DNA of 64,000 nucleotides from CAZYSK01 sp964649415 (GCA_964649415.1 CAZYSK010000010.1:56990-120989); one strand, 5' to 3'; counted from the stretch's first letter, positions 1 to 9,087 are shown. The notes: generated by a model not told the origin, from the sequence alone. Made by a program: numbers and translations.

Positions 1-15
1 CGAGCTTGTTGGCTT

Positions 16-1854
16 CTACGCTACCGCGACGTCCGACTCCTCGCCGCTGCGCCCCCAGTAGTCAATCGCCCTGATCTTGTAGTAACCCCTTCCCGTACCA
101 CTCTCCCTGCAGTGCAGGAAGGCCGTGCAGATCAGCTCAGGACGATTGACCCTCTCGAAAGGGCCGTCGGGCGAATCGGCATACAGCACCTCGTACGTGC
201 GGATGACCCGTGAGTCAATTCCCTCCCAGGAGAGCATTACCTCCCCATCGCCCGCCAAACCTTCGTACCCCTCGGCCCGGAGGCTCTCCACCCTGCCGGG
301 CCCTCGATCAGGTTTAGCGCTGAGCAGGATCAGGCTAACGCCCGGAAGCGGCAGGTCGAACTCCAGCAAGAGCATGCCGTTCTCGATTATCACCTCTCGC
401 GGCTCCTCCAAGGCGGCGAGCTCCTGATGCTCCCGCATCTCTGCGTACTGCTTTGCTGCCGGATGCCGCGGCGCGCCCATGTCTTCCCATGCCCGGAAAG
501 GATCGCCGTGCAGATCGTCGATGCGGTAGTGGACCAGCATCGCACGCTGGAAGGGCAGGCCCTCCAGACGGAGTTCGACTCTCTCCGTGCCGGAGGACGT
601 GATCCGATCCCGGCTGTTGTACACCAGCACCGCCACCTGGTCCTCACCGCGCACCGTGGCGATCGCGCCTACTTCGCCCGCCGGGTCGCTGGGTACGTCA
701 TCATCCCCGTGGATGGCACAGCGCCTATCTCCCAGCAACGACAGCATCGCCATCGCGTTTAGGATCGGCTTCTTGATCATCTCGAACCGCCTGCGTGCAG
801 GGTCTTCTCGCAGGTCAGCAGGCTTCGTGCGGTGTTCGGACTGAGCCCGGACGTTCTCGGTATCGCCGAAGCGGGCCAGGAGTGTGCGGTTGCCCCACGT
901 GCCGAGGAAGCCGTTATCGTTGCTCAGCAGGGCGTAGTTGGTGCCCATGCCATCGATGATCCTGACCAGGTGCTGGTTGATGATCTTGCAGGCGATGGCG
1001 GCGTAGTAGGGGCAGGCCCGCCAGGTGTGAATATCCCACCATCCGACCTGGGGATCGCACTCGTTGTTCATGAAGGGGACCTCTGCAAGGCGGGGATGGT
1101 TGGCCCGGATGTAGCCGATGATCTCCATCTCCCGGCCGGTGATCCCCCGTGAATCGGGGGTAAGGTCCTCCCTGCAGCTTCTCACGCCTTTCTCGTGGAC
1201 AGAGATGAAGTCCACCCGCACGCCGGTCTCACCGGTAAGGATGTTCGTGCCCGTGTCGCAGTGGGCCAGAAACGCCCTGAGCATCGGAGAGAGTCCCCGG
1301 CAGGTACCGGGACCGCCAAGGCGCAGTTCCCCGTCGGCATCCCTAAGCCCCCCGGAACAGGCGTCGTAGTAGGCGCAGAAGGCCTCATCGCCCTGTGTCC
1401 ACCAGCCAACGTCCGGCTCGTTCCAAGTCTCGAAATACCAGCTTCGCACCTCGTCCTGCCCGTACCGGTCGATGGCGTGGAGAGCCAGGTCTCTGACCAA
1501 GCGTCGCCAGGCGCCGAGCTGCGCGCCGTTCAGATAGTCTGTGAAGTACCCCGAAGGATTGCCCATCAGCTCGAAGACCGGCTTGAGGTCGTCACGAATC
1601 AGGACATCTATGGCAGCATCCAGCACCGACCAGTCATACTTCGGATTCTCGGTTTCCAGCCCTTCCGCAGTGAGCAGTTCAAGCAGGTAGTGAGGCCGGA
1701 CGTAGGTAATCCCGCCATGCGGGATGGAGCCGACGTAGGTCATAGCTTGGCGCATGTCGGCGTTGAGCAGCAGGCTGGCCGGCGAGAAACCCGTGCCATA
1801 CCAGAAATGGTCCAGCTTCCCAAGTTCTCTCGCGCAGTCCACGGTGATTCTCAT
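16..1854 (-). CDS. GH39-family glycoside hydrolase (beta-xylosidase-like)
   Basis: A protein of about 612 residues whose first half reads as a GH39 (beta/alpha)8 barrel. The W-N-E-P motif puts the likely acid/base at Glu146, and N-N-E-C-D-P puts the likely nucleophile at Glu265. The last ~100 residues look like a fibronectin-III-type beta domain. GH39 enzymes are retaining beta-xylosidases or alpha-L-iduronidases and related exo-glycosidases; the exact substrate cannot be read here. No signal peptide is seen, so it should act in the cytoplasm on imported oligosaccharides, in line with the sugar symporter encoded divergently next door. The frame is open further upstream, but the ATG at 1854 is preceded by GGAGGG at good spacing and starts the conserved sequence, so I chose it. 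Confidence 0.85.
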   Translation of the reverse strand: MRITVDCARELGKLDHFWYGTGFSPASLLLNADMRQAMTYVGSIPHGGITYVRPHYLLELLTAEGLETENPKYDWSVLDAAIDVLIRDDLKPVFELMGNPSGYFTDYLNGAQLGAWRRLVRDLALHAIDRYGQDEVRSWYFETWNEPDVGWWTQGDEAFCAYYDACSGGLRDADGELRLGGPGTCRGLSPMLRAFLAHCDTGTNILTGETGVRVDFISVHEKGVRSCREDLTPDSRGITGREMEIIGYIRANHPRLAEVPFMNNECDPQVGWWDIHTWRACPYYAAIACKIINQHLVRIIDGMGTNYALLSNDNGFLGTWGNRTLLARFGDTENVRAQSEHRTKPADLREDPARRRFEMIKKPILNAMAMLSLLGDRRCAIHGDDDVPSDPAGEVGAIATVRGEDQVAVLVYNSRDRITSSGTERVELRLEGLPFQRAMLVHYRIDDLHGDPFRAWEDMGAPRHPAAKQYAEMREHQELAALEEPREVIIENGMLLLEFDLPLPGVSLILLSAKPDRGPGRVESLRAEGYEGLAGDGEVMLSWEGIDSRVIRTYEVLYADSPDGPFERVNRPELICTAFLHCRESGTGRGYYKIRAIDYWGRSGEESDVAVA

Positions 1855-1974
1855 CTTGCCCTCCAGCGTAATTGTACACTGCGCCACAGCCGACGTCAAC
1901 CGAACTTGTGCTGCCGGCCTGGCAGGCGGAACCTGCAAGCAGCTAGGGGGTTATCTCCTAATAGACCTACACAT

Positions 1975-1990
1975 AGCCGGATGTCCGGCT
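1975..1990. promoter_or_regulatory. Inverted repeat in the divergent GH39/symporter promoter region
   Basis: AGCCGGA-TG-TCCGGCT is a perfect 7-bp inverted repeat inside the 212-bp spacer between the GH39 gene and the sugar symporter. Its place suggests an operator for a shared regulator, but no regulator gene is adjacent and I see no clear -10/-35 pair nearby. Confidence 0.35.
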
Positions 1991-2066
1991 CTAGCGCAGC
2001 CAACGGTCAACAACCCGGCCGCCAGGCCGCCGTCGATTCTCCGAAATCCAAGAGGGAGCACACATT

Positions 2067-3434
2067 ATGTCAACTCGCCTGTCTCGCTGGACGAAGTTGC
2101 TGTACGGAGCCGGCGACACCGGATTTAGCCTGACCGGGACGATCATCGGCGCTTACTTCGCGATTTTCCTGACCGACGTGGTGGGCATCGCTCCGCGCGT
2201 CGCCGCCGCGGCCATCTTCGTCGGGCGGAGTTGGGACTACATCAACGATCCACTGATCGGCCATATATCCGATCGCACGCGCACACGCTGGGGGCGGCGG
2301 CGACCCTTCCTGCTCTTCGGCGCGCTCCCCTACGCGCTGGCCTTTACCATGCTCTGGTGGCGCCCACCGTGGGAGAGCGAACTTGCCCTGGCCATCCATT
2401 ACGCCGTGGCGTACGTGGCCTACGACGCCGCAGCCACGTTTGTCTACATGCCCTACTTCGCGCTCACCCCGGAACTGACGCCAGACTATGACGAGCGCAC
2501 GGCACTGACCTCATATCGTATGTTCTTCTCCATCCTGGCCAGCCTGGTGGCATTCACGATCCCCCTGGCCCTGGTTGGGTCCTTCGCGCCGGAGAACGCA
2601 CCTCGGGTGCTGACGATGGGGCTGGTCTTCGGCATCGCCAGCGCGCTGCCGCTCTTCCTCACGTTCCTGGGCACGCGGGAACGGGAGACATACATGGCAC
2701 TGGAGCAGCCTGGACTCCTCCAGTCACTGCGAGAGGCGATGAAGAACCGGCCCTTCGTCTTTGGCACAGGTTTGTTCCTGCTCACGTGGGTGGCGATAGA
2801 CGTGATCCAGTCCACGTTGCTCTACTTCGTGAAGTACTGCGCTGGACGCGAATCGCAAAGCGATATGGTCATGGGGACGATCTTCGTCACGGCCATCCTC
2901 TCCCTGCCCCTTTGGGAATGGATGTCCCGGCACTGGAGCAAACGGTGGGCCTACGTGGCCGGCATCGCGTTCTGGGCCGTGGTCCAACTCGTGCTGGTCA
3001 CCGTGACTCCCTCGACTGGCCTGACAACGATCCTGTTCCTGTGTGTGCTGGCAGGCATCGGCGTGGGAGCCGCGCACGTGCTTCCCTGGGCCATCATCCC
3101 GGACGCCATCGAGTGGGGCGAACTGCAGACAGGCCAGCGCCACGAGGGCGCGTTCTACAGCCTGATCACCCTGGTGAAGAAAGTCACGTCCTCGATCGCC
3201 ATTCCGCTCGTACTGCTGGTTCTCGACGTGACCGGATACGTGCCCAACGCCGCCCAGCAACCCGCCTCGGCCCGCCTGGGCATCCGCATCGCGGTGGGTC
3301 CAATCCCCGCCGTCCTGCTGTGCGCGGGGATTCTGTTTGCGATCCTCTACCCGCTGAGCCGGGAGCAGTACGCGCAGACGTGCCAGGAGTTGGACAAACG
3401 GCGGGCGGGGCGTATCGAGGTCCAAGAGACGTGA
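2067..3434 (+). CDS. GPH-family sugar:cation symporter (MFS superfamily, MelB-like)
   Basis: 455 residues with about 12 hydrophobic segments. The N-terminal G-x-G-D-T-x-x-S and the loop R-S-W-D-Y-I-N-D-P-L-I-G followed by S-D-R-T-R-T-R-W-G-R-R-R-P are hallmarks of the glycoside-pentoside-hexuronide symporters (MelB, XynB transporter and relatives). These take up glycosides or oligosaccharides with Na+ or H+ across the inner membrane. A GAGGGAG ribosome-binding site precedes the ATG. It is divergent from the GH39 gene, so the pair probably forms an import-and-hydrolyse module for a xyloside-like sugar. The substrate is inferred only from the neighbour. Confidence 0.88.
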   Translation: MSTRLSRWTKLLYGAGDTGFSLTGTIIGAYFAIFLTDVVGIAPRVAAAAIFVGRSWDYINDPLIGHISDRTRTRWGRRRPFLLFGALPYALAFTMLWWRPPWESELALAIHYAVAYVAYDAAATFVYMPYFALTPELTPDYDERTALTSYRMFFSILASLVAFTIPLALVGSFAPENAPRVLTMGLVFGIASALPLFLTFLGTRERETYMALEQPGLLQSLREAMKNRPFVFGTGLFLLTWVAIDVIQSTLLYFVKYCAGRESQSDMVMGTIFVTAILSLPLWEWMSRHWSKRWAYVAGIAFWAVVQLVLVTVTPSTGLTTILFLCVLAGIGVGAAHVLPWAIIPDAIEWGELQTGQRHEGAFYSLITLVKKVTSSIAIPLVLLVLDVTGYVPNAAQQPASARLGIRIAVGPIPAVLLCAGILFAILYPLSREQYAQTCQELDKRRAGRIEVQET

Positions 3435-3544
3435 AGCGATGCGGCAGTGTGAGCGTGTAGGAGCAGGGGTACACAGGCAAGAGACACGTTGAGCCACCGC
3501 ATCGAGGCAGAGCAGCGGTATGCAAGCAAGAATGAGGAGTGAAC

Positions 3545-4675
3545 ATGGACACCGTTGAGATTCTTCCACTGCGTACAACCAGGGATCAGCGTACCTTTCT
3601 CACGTTTCCCTGGCGCATATACCGCGACGATCCGCTGTGGGTCCCTCCTCTGCTCCCCGACCGCCGGAAGGCAATCGATCCCGAGCGCGGAGTGTTCTTC
3701 CAGCGCGGCCATGCCGAGTTCTTCATCGCCTGGCGGGGCGGGAAACCGGTGGGCACCATCTGCGCCGCGGAGGACAAGGCAACAAACCAGACGCGCAACA
3801 GGAAGGAGTGCGTGTTCGGCTTCTTCGAGTACATAGAGGACTTCCACGTCGCGGAGTCTCTGCTGAACCGCGCAGTCGAGTGGGCCAAGGCACACGATCT
3901 CAACGCGCTATTCGGTCCGTTCAACCTGGACTACGAGAACGCCTACGGGGTACTCATCGAGGGACGCGATCGCCCGCCCGCGTTGTTGTGCGGTCATACG
4001 CCACCGTACTACCAGCGCTTCATGGAGCGCTTCGGTTTCCAGCCTGCGCGGGGTGACAACCTGGCCTTTGCCTTCGATCTGGCTGAGGACACGCCCGTCC
4101 TGCAACGCCTGCACAAGCTGGCGGACAAGGTCCGTCAGCGCAAGGATTTCGTCATCCGTGACGCCGATCTGGAGCACTGGCAGGACGAGGTAGATCGCAT
4201 ACATCGACTGCTGAACATCGCGCTGGCCCACCTCCCCGATCACATCGGCTGGCGTCGGGAGGCCGTGGAGGCCACGGTAGCGCCGTTTCGTGAACTGGCC
4301 GACCCCGAATTGATCCTCTTCGCCGAGGCAGACGGTGAGACGGTGGGCTGGTTCCCCGGCATCCCCAACCTGAACGAGGCATTGATCCACGCCAACGGGC
4401 TGCGCTATCCCTGGGACTACGCGAAGCTGGGGTGGCACATGCGCCGCCAGACGGAATGCCTGGCCATCAAGAGCGTCCTGGTACCACCCGAGTATTGGAA
4501 CACCGGCGTCAGCGTGCTGCTGTTCGACGAGATGGCCCGACGTGCCAAGGCCAAGGGCTATAAGTGGGTCGACATGTCGCTGACGTCAGCGGACAACCCG
4601 AACACGCCGATCCTCGCCCAACACGTGGGGGCCAGACTCTACAAGCGGTACCGCGTCTACCGCCTGCCAATATGA
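3545..4675 (+). CDS. GNAT-fold N-acetyltransferase-like protein (YghO-like)
   Basis: 376 residues. The start at 3545 is an ATG five bases after GAGGAG; a GTG two codons upstream is less likely. The sequence begins with a T-F-P-W-R-I-Y-R-D-D-P-x-W-V-P-P-L-type motif typical of large uncharacterised GNAT-like proteins related to E. coli YghO. Segments such as A-L-x-G-P-F-N-L-D-Y-E-N and the C-terminal half (W-N-T-G-V...K-G-Y-K-W-V-D-M-S) fit a two-lobe acyltransferase. The substrate is unknown. It follows the symporter gene after 110 bases on the same strand, but the two have no obvious functional link. Confidence 0.7.
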   Translation: MDTVEILPLRTTRDQRTFLTFPWRIYRDDPLWVPPLLPDRRKAIDPERGVFFQRGHAEFFIAWRGGKPVGTICAAEDKATNQTRNRKECVFGFFEYIEDFHVAESLLNRAVEWAKAHDLNALFGPFNLDYENAYGVLIEGRDRPPALLCGHTPPYYQRFMERFGFQPARGDNLAFAFDLAEDTPVLQRLHKLADKVRQRKDFVIRDADLEHWQDEVDRIHRLLNIALAHLPDHIGWRREAVEATVAPFRELADPELILFAEADGETVGWFPGIPNLNEALIHANGLRYPWDYAKLGWHMRRQTECLAIKSVLVPPEYWNTGVSVLLFDEMARRAKAKGYKWVDMSLTSADNPNTPILAQHVGARLYKRYRVYRLPI

Positions 4676-4796
4676 GCGACCGCCTGGAAGACCTGCCAGG
4701 CATCAGGGACTCTGGCAGTCTCTGTATCGAGACTGGATTGTACTCAAGTACAGGGTCAATTTCGGTCACCCGGCCGATGACGTGCGGGACGAATCC

Positions 4797-4805
4797 TGGT
4801 ATAAT
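4797..4805 (+). promoter_or_regulatory. Extended -10 promoter upstream of the 4850 kinase gene
   Basis: TGG-TATAAT, an extended -10 hexamer with TGn, lies 45 bases before the kinase start. The -35 region at about 4777-4782 is poor (ATGACG), as expected for an extended -10 promoter. Confidence 0.6.
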
Positions 4806-4849
4806 GGAGACAATCACAGTTCGTACACGGCCTGAACCAGGAGGCCTGC

Positions 4850-6586
4850 ATGAGAAACCGTACCCGTCCCGCACGGAGCATAAGCCTGCAGCTCAAGTCA
4901 GTGCTGACATACGCAGCGGTAGCATTGGCCGCAAGCCTGGTCGCCGAGGCGCTCGCCCTGACCACCATGGCCCTGATTTTCCACCAGCCGCTGTTCACCC
5001 TGTCGGACTGGAGCACCCACGTGACGCTGGTGGCCATCGTCGCCGCGCTGACAGGGCTGCTTCTGGGCATCTGGGCCGCCCGCCCCATCGCCCGCCGCAT
5101 CCACCGCGCGCTCGAAGTCAGCCGCGCCTGGATGCGCGGCAACCTCTCCCTCCGCATCGCGGACCCAAGTCTCGACGACGCGGGCCTGCTGGCCTCGCAA
5201 CTGAATCTGCTCGCCGAGCACCTGGAACAAGATGAGCAGGATCTGGACGCACTCCGAGAACGCAACGCCCGCCTGACCGACCAGGTACGAGCGCTGGCGG
5301 TGGTTGAGGAACGCAATCGACTGGCCCGCGAACTTCACGACAGCGTCAAGCAGCACCTGTTCAGCCTGGCGATGACGGCCAGCGGCATCCGCGCTCGCTT
5401 CGAGAAATTGCAGGGCACGCCGCCCGACGTGGCCGAGATGGTGGAGGAGGTAGAGGCGACAGCCCAAACTGCCCAACGCGAGATGACACGCCTGATCAAG
5501 GACCTGAAGCCCAGTTCGCTCGAGGAACAGGGCCTGGCGGCCGCGTTCAACGACTACACGCTGCTCTTCGGAGCACGGGAGCACATATTGGTCTACCTGG
5601 AAGTGCAGGGCAACGACGCCCTCATGCCCCCGCCCGTGGCGGAAGCCCTCTACCGCGTGACCCAGGAAGCGCTCCACAACGTGGCCCGGCACGCGCGGGC
5701 GACCCGCGCTGACGTGCATCTGCGCTGCATCCCGGAGCTCGCAGTGCTGACCATCCGGGACAATGGCGTCGGCTTCGACACGGAGCGAACGACTTCGACG
5801 GCTGCCACCCACCGGGGCCTGGGGCTGGCCAACATGCAGGAACGCGTGATGAACGTGGGCGGGCGGCTGACGGTCGAGAGCCAGATCGGGTGCGGCACCA
5901 CCGTGATGGCGGAGGTCGGGCTGACCCAGCCCCTGAGCCTGCGGCCGGAGCTTGACAGATTGGACCGGCAACGGCCCAGTCCGACGATTGACAACTGGCC
6001 CTGGCTGGGCCAGCGCTTGGTGATTCCGGTCGGGCAGACCTGGCCCTGGCTGCCCGCCGACCAGGAGCACCTGCGCCGCCCACTGGTCGAACCCACCGGC
6101 GAGCCGCTGCGGATCAGGCGCGCCGTCGGCCTCCTGGGCCTCAGGCGGGGCTACGTGATACAAGTGGGGCAACGCCGGTCAACGCTGGTGCGCGTGCACC
6201 GCGGCCGGTCAGGCTACGAGTGGGAATCGGAACGCGCGTCGTGGGCGCTGCGCCACGTACGTGGCTTGAGTGGACGGATGGTGCTGCGACGCAACCAGCA
6301 GCCCGTGGCCGCGATGCAGTACCAGGGCCGGCTGCTCAACACCTGGAGTGAGATCGTATACGACGGCAGGGGGTATCGCCTACACTACGCCAAGGAGCCG
6401 AGGGGCCAGTACACCCTGGCGAACGAGGCTGGCGACGAGTTGCTTTCCATCACAGGTGGTGATACACTCCAGGTTGAGTTGCAGCGTGCGGTGCCGCTTC
6501 CCTTGCTGGTGATGGTAGCTGCGCGTGTTTTGGACGAGCAGACCTCGACCATGGCCGCTGCAGAGACCACCGCAACGGCAGAGTGA
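4850..6586 (+). CDS. NarL-type sensor histidine kinase with extra C-terminal domain
   Basis: 578 residues. Two membrane segments lie at about 17-45 and 58-82, then a HAMP-like linker. The HisKA_3 box E-R-N-R-L-A-R-E-L-H-D-S-V-K-Q places the phosphorylated histidine at His163. A HATPase_c domain follows (R-D-N-G-V-G-F-D; R-G-L-G-L-A-N-M-x-E-R) and ends near residue 360. After that come about 210 residues not usual for this family, rich in beta-strand-like sequence with several R-x-x-R and G-R/Y pairs. I think this may be a tubby/LURP-one-like fold, with low confidence. AGGAGG stands five bases before the ATG. The likely partner regulator is the NarL-type protein at 7527, separated by a band-7 gene. 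Confidence 0.88.
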   Translation: MRNRTRPARSISLQLKSVLTYAAVALAASLVAEALALTTMALIFHQPLFTLSDWSTHVTLVAIVAALTGLLLGIWAARPIARRIHRALEVSRAWMRGNLSLRIADPSLDDAGLLASQLNLLAEHLEQDEQDLDALRERNARLTDQVRALAVVEERNRLARELHDSVKQHLFSLAMTASGIRARFEKLQGTPPDVAEMVEEVEATAQTAQREMTRLIKDLKPSSLEEQGLAAAFNDYTLLFGAREHILVYLEVQGNDALMPPPVAEALYRVTQEALHNVARHARATRADVHLRCIPELAVLTIRDNGVGFDTERTTSTAATHRGLGLANMQERVMNVGGRLTVESQIGCGTTVMAEVGLTQPLSLRPELDRLDRQRPSPTIDNWPWLGQRLVIPVGQTWPWLPADQEHLRRPLVEPTGEPLRIRRAVGLLGLRRGYVIQVGQRRSTLVRVHRGRSGYEWESERASWALRHVRGLSGRMVLRRNQQPVAAMQYQGRLLNTWSEIVYDGRGYRLHYAKEPRGQYTLANEAGDELLSITGGDTLQVELQRAVPLPLLVMVAARVLDEQTSTMAAAETTATAE

Positions 6587-6647
6587 AACAATCTTCTTGC
6601 CGGATTTTCACACATGAGTACAGAGAATGAAAGGGAGGTAAGGAGCG

Positions 6648-7511
6648 ATGAGAATCATCACATTCCCCATCTATACGCTGAACCCCTACGAACGCGGGAT
6701 CGCCGAGACAATGGGCAAGTACTCCGGGTTCGTGATGCCCGGACTGGGATTCCAGATCCCAATCCTTCAGAAAGTCCGCGTCCGCGACATCCGCGAACAC
6801 ACCATGGACATCCCGCCGCAGTCGGTGATCACGAAAGACAACGTCGAGATTCGCGTGGACGGCGTCATGTGGGTGCGCCCCGCCTCTGACGAGGAGTCCA
6901 TCAAGAAGACGTTCTACAACATCGACAACTGGAAGCGGGCGGTGATCCAACTGGCGATGACCAACCTGCGCCAGGAGTTCGGCGACCTGACACTGGACGA
7001 GAGCCTGGTCGCGCGGGAGAAGATCGCCGACAACCTGCAGGCCGTGCTCAACCGGTTCGCCGACGAATGGGGGCTGAGCGTGAGCAAGGTAGAGATCATG
7101 CTCATCGATCCGCCCGAGGACATCAAGCGGGCCATGCACAAGCAGAAGACGGCCGAGCAGGAACGACGGGCCATGCGGCTGCTGGCAACGGGCGAGTATG
7201 AAGCGGCCGAACAGCAGAAACTGGCCATGATCCAGCGCGCCGAAGGCGCGCGGGAATCGGCGGTAAAGGTCGCCGAGGGCAAAGCCGAGGCGATCCGGTT
7301 GGTCAACGAGTCAGCCCAGAAGTACTTCCAGGGCAACGCCCAGGCGCTGAAGCAGATTGAGATGACCGAGACGGCCCTGCGTGACAACGCCAAGATCGTC
7401 ATCACCGAGAAGGGCGTCAGTCCCACACTCTTGCTGGGCAGCGTGCCTGTTTCCGTGAGCTCTCCGCCCCAATCCGGCCAAGGGCCATCTCGAACGCCGC
7501 ACAGCGAGTAA
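6648..7511 (+). CDS. SPFH/band-7 domain protein (stomatin/prohibitin-like)
   Basis: 287 residues. The SPFH core spans about 15-180 (V-R-V-R-D-I-R-E-H-T-M-D-I-P, then V-I-T-K-D-N-V-E-I-R-V-D-G-V). A charged alpha-helical, Ala/Glu/Gln-rich flotillin-type region runs from about 165 to 245. The C-terminus is a short Ser/Pro-rich tail. Unlike classical stomatins there is no clear N-terminal membrane hairpin. Family members form membrane-associated oligomeric cages that organise or protect membrane proteins. Its place between a histidine kinase and its probable response regulator suggests a scaffold or modulator of that kinase (inference). A GGGAGGTAAGGAG-type ribosome-binding region precedes the ATG. 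Confidence 0.85.
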   Translation: MRIITFPIYTLNPYERGIAETMGKYSGFVMPGLGFQIPILQKVRVRDIREHTMDIPPQSVITKDNVEIRVDGVMWVRPASDEESIKKTFYNIDNWKRAVIQLAMTNLRQEFGDLTLDESLVAREKIADNLQAVLNRFADEWGLSVSKVEIMLIDPPEDIKRAMHKQKTAEQERRAMRLLATGEYEAAEQQKLAMIQRAEGARESAVKVAEGKAEAIRLVNESAQKYFQGNAQALKQIEMTETALRDNAKIVITEKGVSPTLLLGSVPVSVSSPPQSGQGPSRTPHSE

Positions 7512-7526
7512 GCGGGCAACCATCCG

Positions 7527-8213
7527 ATGGGAACCGGCCCCAACGCCGAGGAGATCACCGTGTTCGTCGTGGACGACCACGACGTGGTGCGCAAAGGTCT
7601 GCGCTTCTACCTGAGCACCCATCCGGAGGTCGCTATCGTGGGCGAGGCCGGCGACGCGCAGACCGCCGTGAAGGGAGTGGCCGAGCACGTCCCCGACGTG
7701 GTGTTGATGGACCTGGTGCTGCCGCTGCAGCCAGGTGCGGAACCCGCGGATCAAGGGGGCGTGCAGGCCACACGCCGCATCCGCCAGATCAGCCCACGCA
7801 CCCAGGTCGTGGTGCTGACCAGCTTCGCCCACGACGACCTGATCTTCTCGGCCATCAAGGCAGGCGCACTGTCTTACCTGCTCAAGGACGCGGACGCCGC
7901 GACGGTGCTCCACGCCATCCAGGCCGCCAGCCGGGGTGAGGCCACGCTGCACCCGCGCATCGCCCAGCGGCTGATGGCCGAGGTCACCGCGCCGTCGAAG
8001 AGACGGGACCCGGGCGCGGAGCTGACCACGCGCGAGATGGAGGTGCTCCACCTCATCGCCCAGGGGCGCAGCAACGCCGAGATCGCCGACGAGTTGGTCA
8101 TCACCGAGCGCACGGTCAAAGCACACGTCAGCAACCTGCTGGGCAAGCTGCACCTATCCGATCGCACCCAGGCCGCGGTGTATGCCTGGCGCGAGGGACT
8201 GATGGGCCGCTAA
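7527..8213 (+). CDS. NarL/FixJ-family response regulator
   Basis: 228 residues: receiver domain (D-D-H-D acidic pair near 13-15, V-V-L-M-D-L phosphoacceptor Asp at about residue 60, L-L-K-D switch lysine) and a LuxR HTH (L-T-T-R-E-M-E-V-L...R-T-V-K-A-H-V). The loop after the phosphoacceptor Asp is about nine residues longer than normal; the usual L-V-M-P-G-M-D-G is replaced by L-V-L-P-L-Q-P-G-A-E-P-A-D-Q-G-G. It lies 15 bases after the band-7 gene and is probably co-transcribed with the kinase at 4850. The ribosome-binding site is weak, suggesting translational coupling. Confidence 0.9.
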   Translation: MGTGPNAEEITVFVVDDHDVVRKGLRFYLSTHPEVAIVGEAGDAQTAVKGVAEHVPDVVLMDLVLPLQPGAEPADQGGVQATRRIRQISPRTQVVVLTSFAHDDLIFSAIKAGALSYLLKDADAATVLHAIQAASRGEATLHPRIAQRLMAEVTAPSKRRDPGAELTTREMEVLHLIAQGRSNAEIADELVITERTVKAHVSNLLGKLHLSDRTQAAVYAWREGLMGR

Positions 8214-8243
8214 GATCGAGTAGCAGCGAGAGGGAGTCATGAC

Positions 8244-8684
8244 ATGTCCTACGTTCCGGTAACGGCTCTCACGGCAGGGTCGATGGCGAGACGCCAGCAG
8301 GCCCTTCAGGATGCGCTCAGAGAGAAGGAGGAAGAGGAAATGGCCCTCTACACACAGGAGGACCTCAACGAGGACTGGGAGTTCAAGATCGTCCGCTCAG
8401 GTACCACCGCCTTCCGCAAACCGGAGGTTCTGAAGAAGCTGATGGAAAAGGAGGGCCGAGCGGGGTGGATCATGCTGGAGAAACTCGACGATAGCCGCGT
8501 ACGCTTCAAGCGCCCGCGCAGCGCCCGGGCTAAGGACGCCTATCTGCCCGAGGGCGTGGATCCTTACCGCACCCGGTACGGCTCTGCCACCAACCCGCAC
8601 ACAGCCATGACACTTATCGTGGGGGGGATGCTGCTTCTGACCGCGTTAGCAGGACTGTTCGTGTTCATCTATGCCACGCGCTGA
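8244..8684 (+). CDS. Small tail-anchored protein of unknown function
   Basis: 146 residues. The N-terminal ~35 residues are charged and helical (R-Q-Q-A-L-Q-D-A-L-R-E-K-E-E-E-E). A compact alpha/beta stretch follows, containing E-D-W-E-F-K-I-V-R-type sequence and W-I-M-L-E-K-L-D-D-x-R-V-R-F-K-R. The end is a single membrane helix (about 122-143), so it is likely tail-anchored with the bulk in the cytoplasm. I do not recognise a named family. It follows the response regulator by 30 bases and may be the output or accessory protein of that signalling operon. An internal ATG at residue 33 (M-A-L-Y-T-Q-E) is an alternative start. Confidence 0.65.
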   Translation: MSYVPVTALTAGSMARRQQALQDALREKEEEEMALYTQEDLNEDWEFKIVRSGTTAFRKPEVLKKLMEKEGRAGWIMLEKLDDSRVRFKRPRSARAKDAYLPEGVDPYRTRYGSATNPHTAMTLIVGGMLLLTALAGLFVFIYATR

Positions 8685-9087
8685 ACGCCAGCGCCAACAG
8701 CGCCTGCGCGTCGGCACATCCGGCTGGGTCTACGACGACTGGCGCGGGGCGTTCTACCCGCCAGACCTGCCCCAATCCCGCTGGTATAACCACTACGCGA
8801 AAGCTTTCGACACTGTCGAGATCAACTACTCCTGCATCTTCGACATGCCTGGCCTGCCCTGCCCCACCTGAATCACCTCCGATGTCGTCTACCTCCGCTT
8901 CCACGGCTCCGGCGTCGTATGCGGTGGGCGCTATGGAGAGGGGGCCCTGCGTCCCTGGGCCGAGCGTATCCACCGGTGGCTGGGGCAGGACCAGACCGTC
9001 TACGTCTACTTCAACAACGACGCCCTTGGCTACGCCGTGGATGATGCACAAACGCTGCGCCACCTGCTCGGCGTCGACGAGGGCTGA
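8671..9087 (+). pseudogene. DUF72 family gene, internally deleted and interrupted by a stop
   Basis: The first 66 codons encode a clear DUF72 N-terminus (V-G-T-S-G-W-V-Y-D-D-W-R-G-A-F-Y-P-P, then T-V-E-I-N). They end at a TGA at 8869-8871. Immediately after, in the same frame, comes the family C-terminus (D-V-V-Y-L-R-F-H-G, then V-Y-V-Y-F-N-N-D-A-L-G-Y-A-V-D-D-A) ending at 9087. About 100 residues of the middle of the domain are missing. The gene overlaps the end of the upstream CDS by 14 bases. This is a decayed copy rather than two genes. Confidence 0.8.

Noticed and set aside
1195..2133. 312-codon plus-strand ORF over the GH39 gene
   Set aside because: It is antisense to a clearly conserved glycosidase, has no domain-like sequence and arises from GC-rich codon structure.
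4898..6172. 424-codon minus-strand ORF opposite the first histidine kinase
   Set aside because: Low-complexity His/Gln/Gly composition typical of an antisense shadow; the plus-strand kinase has all family motifs.
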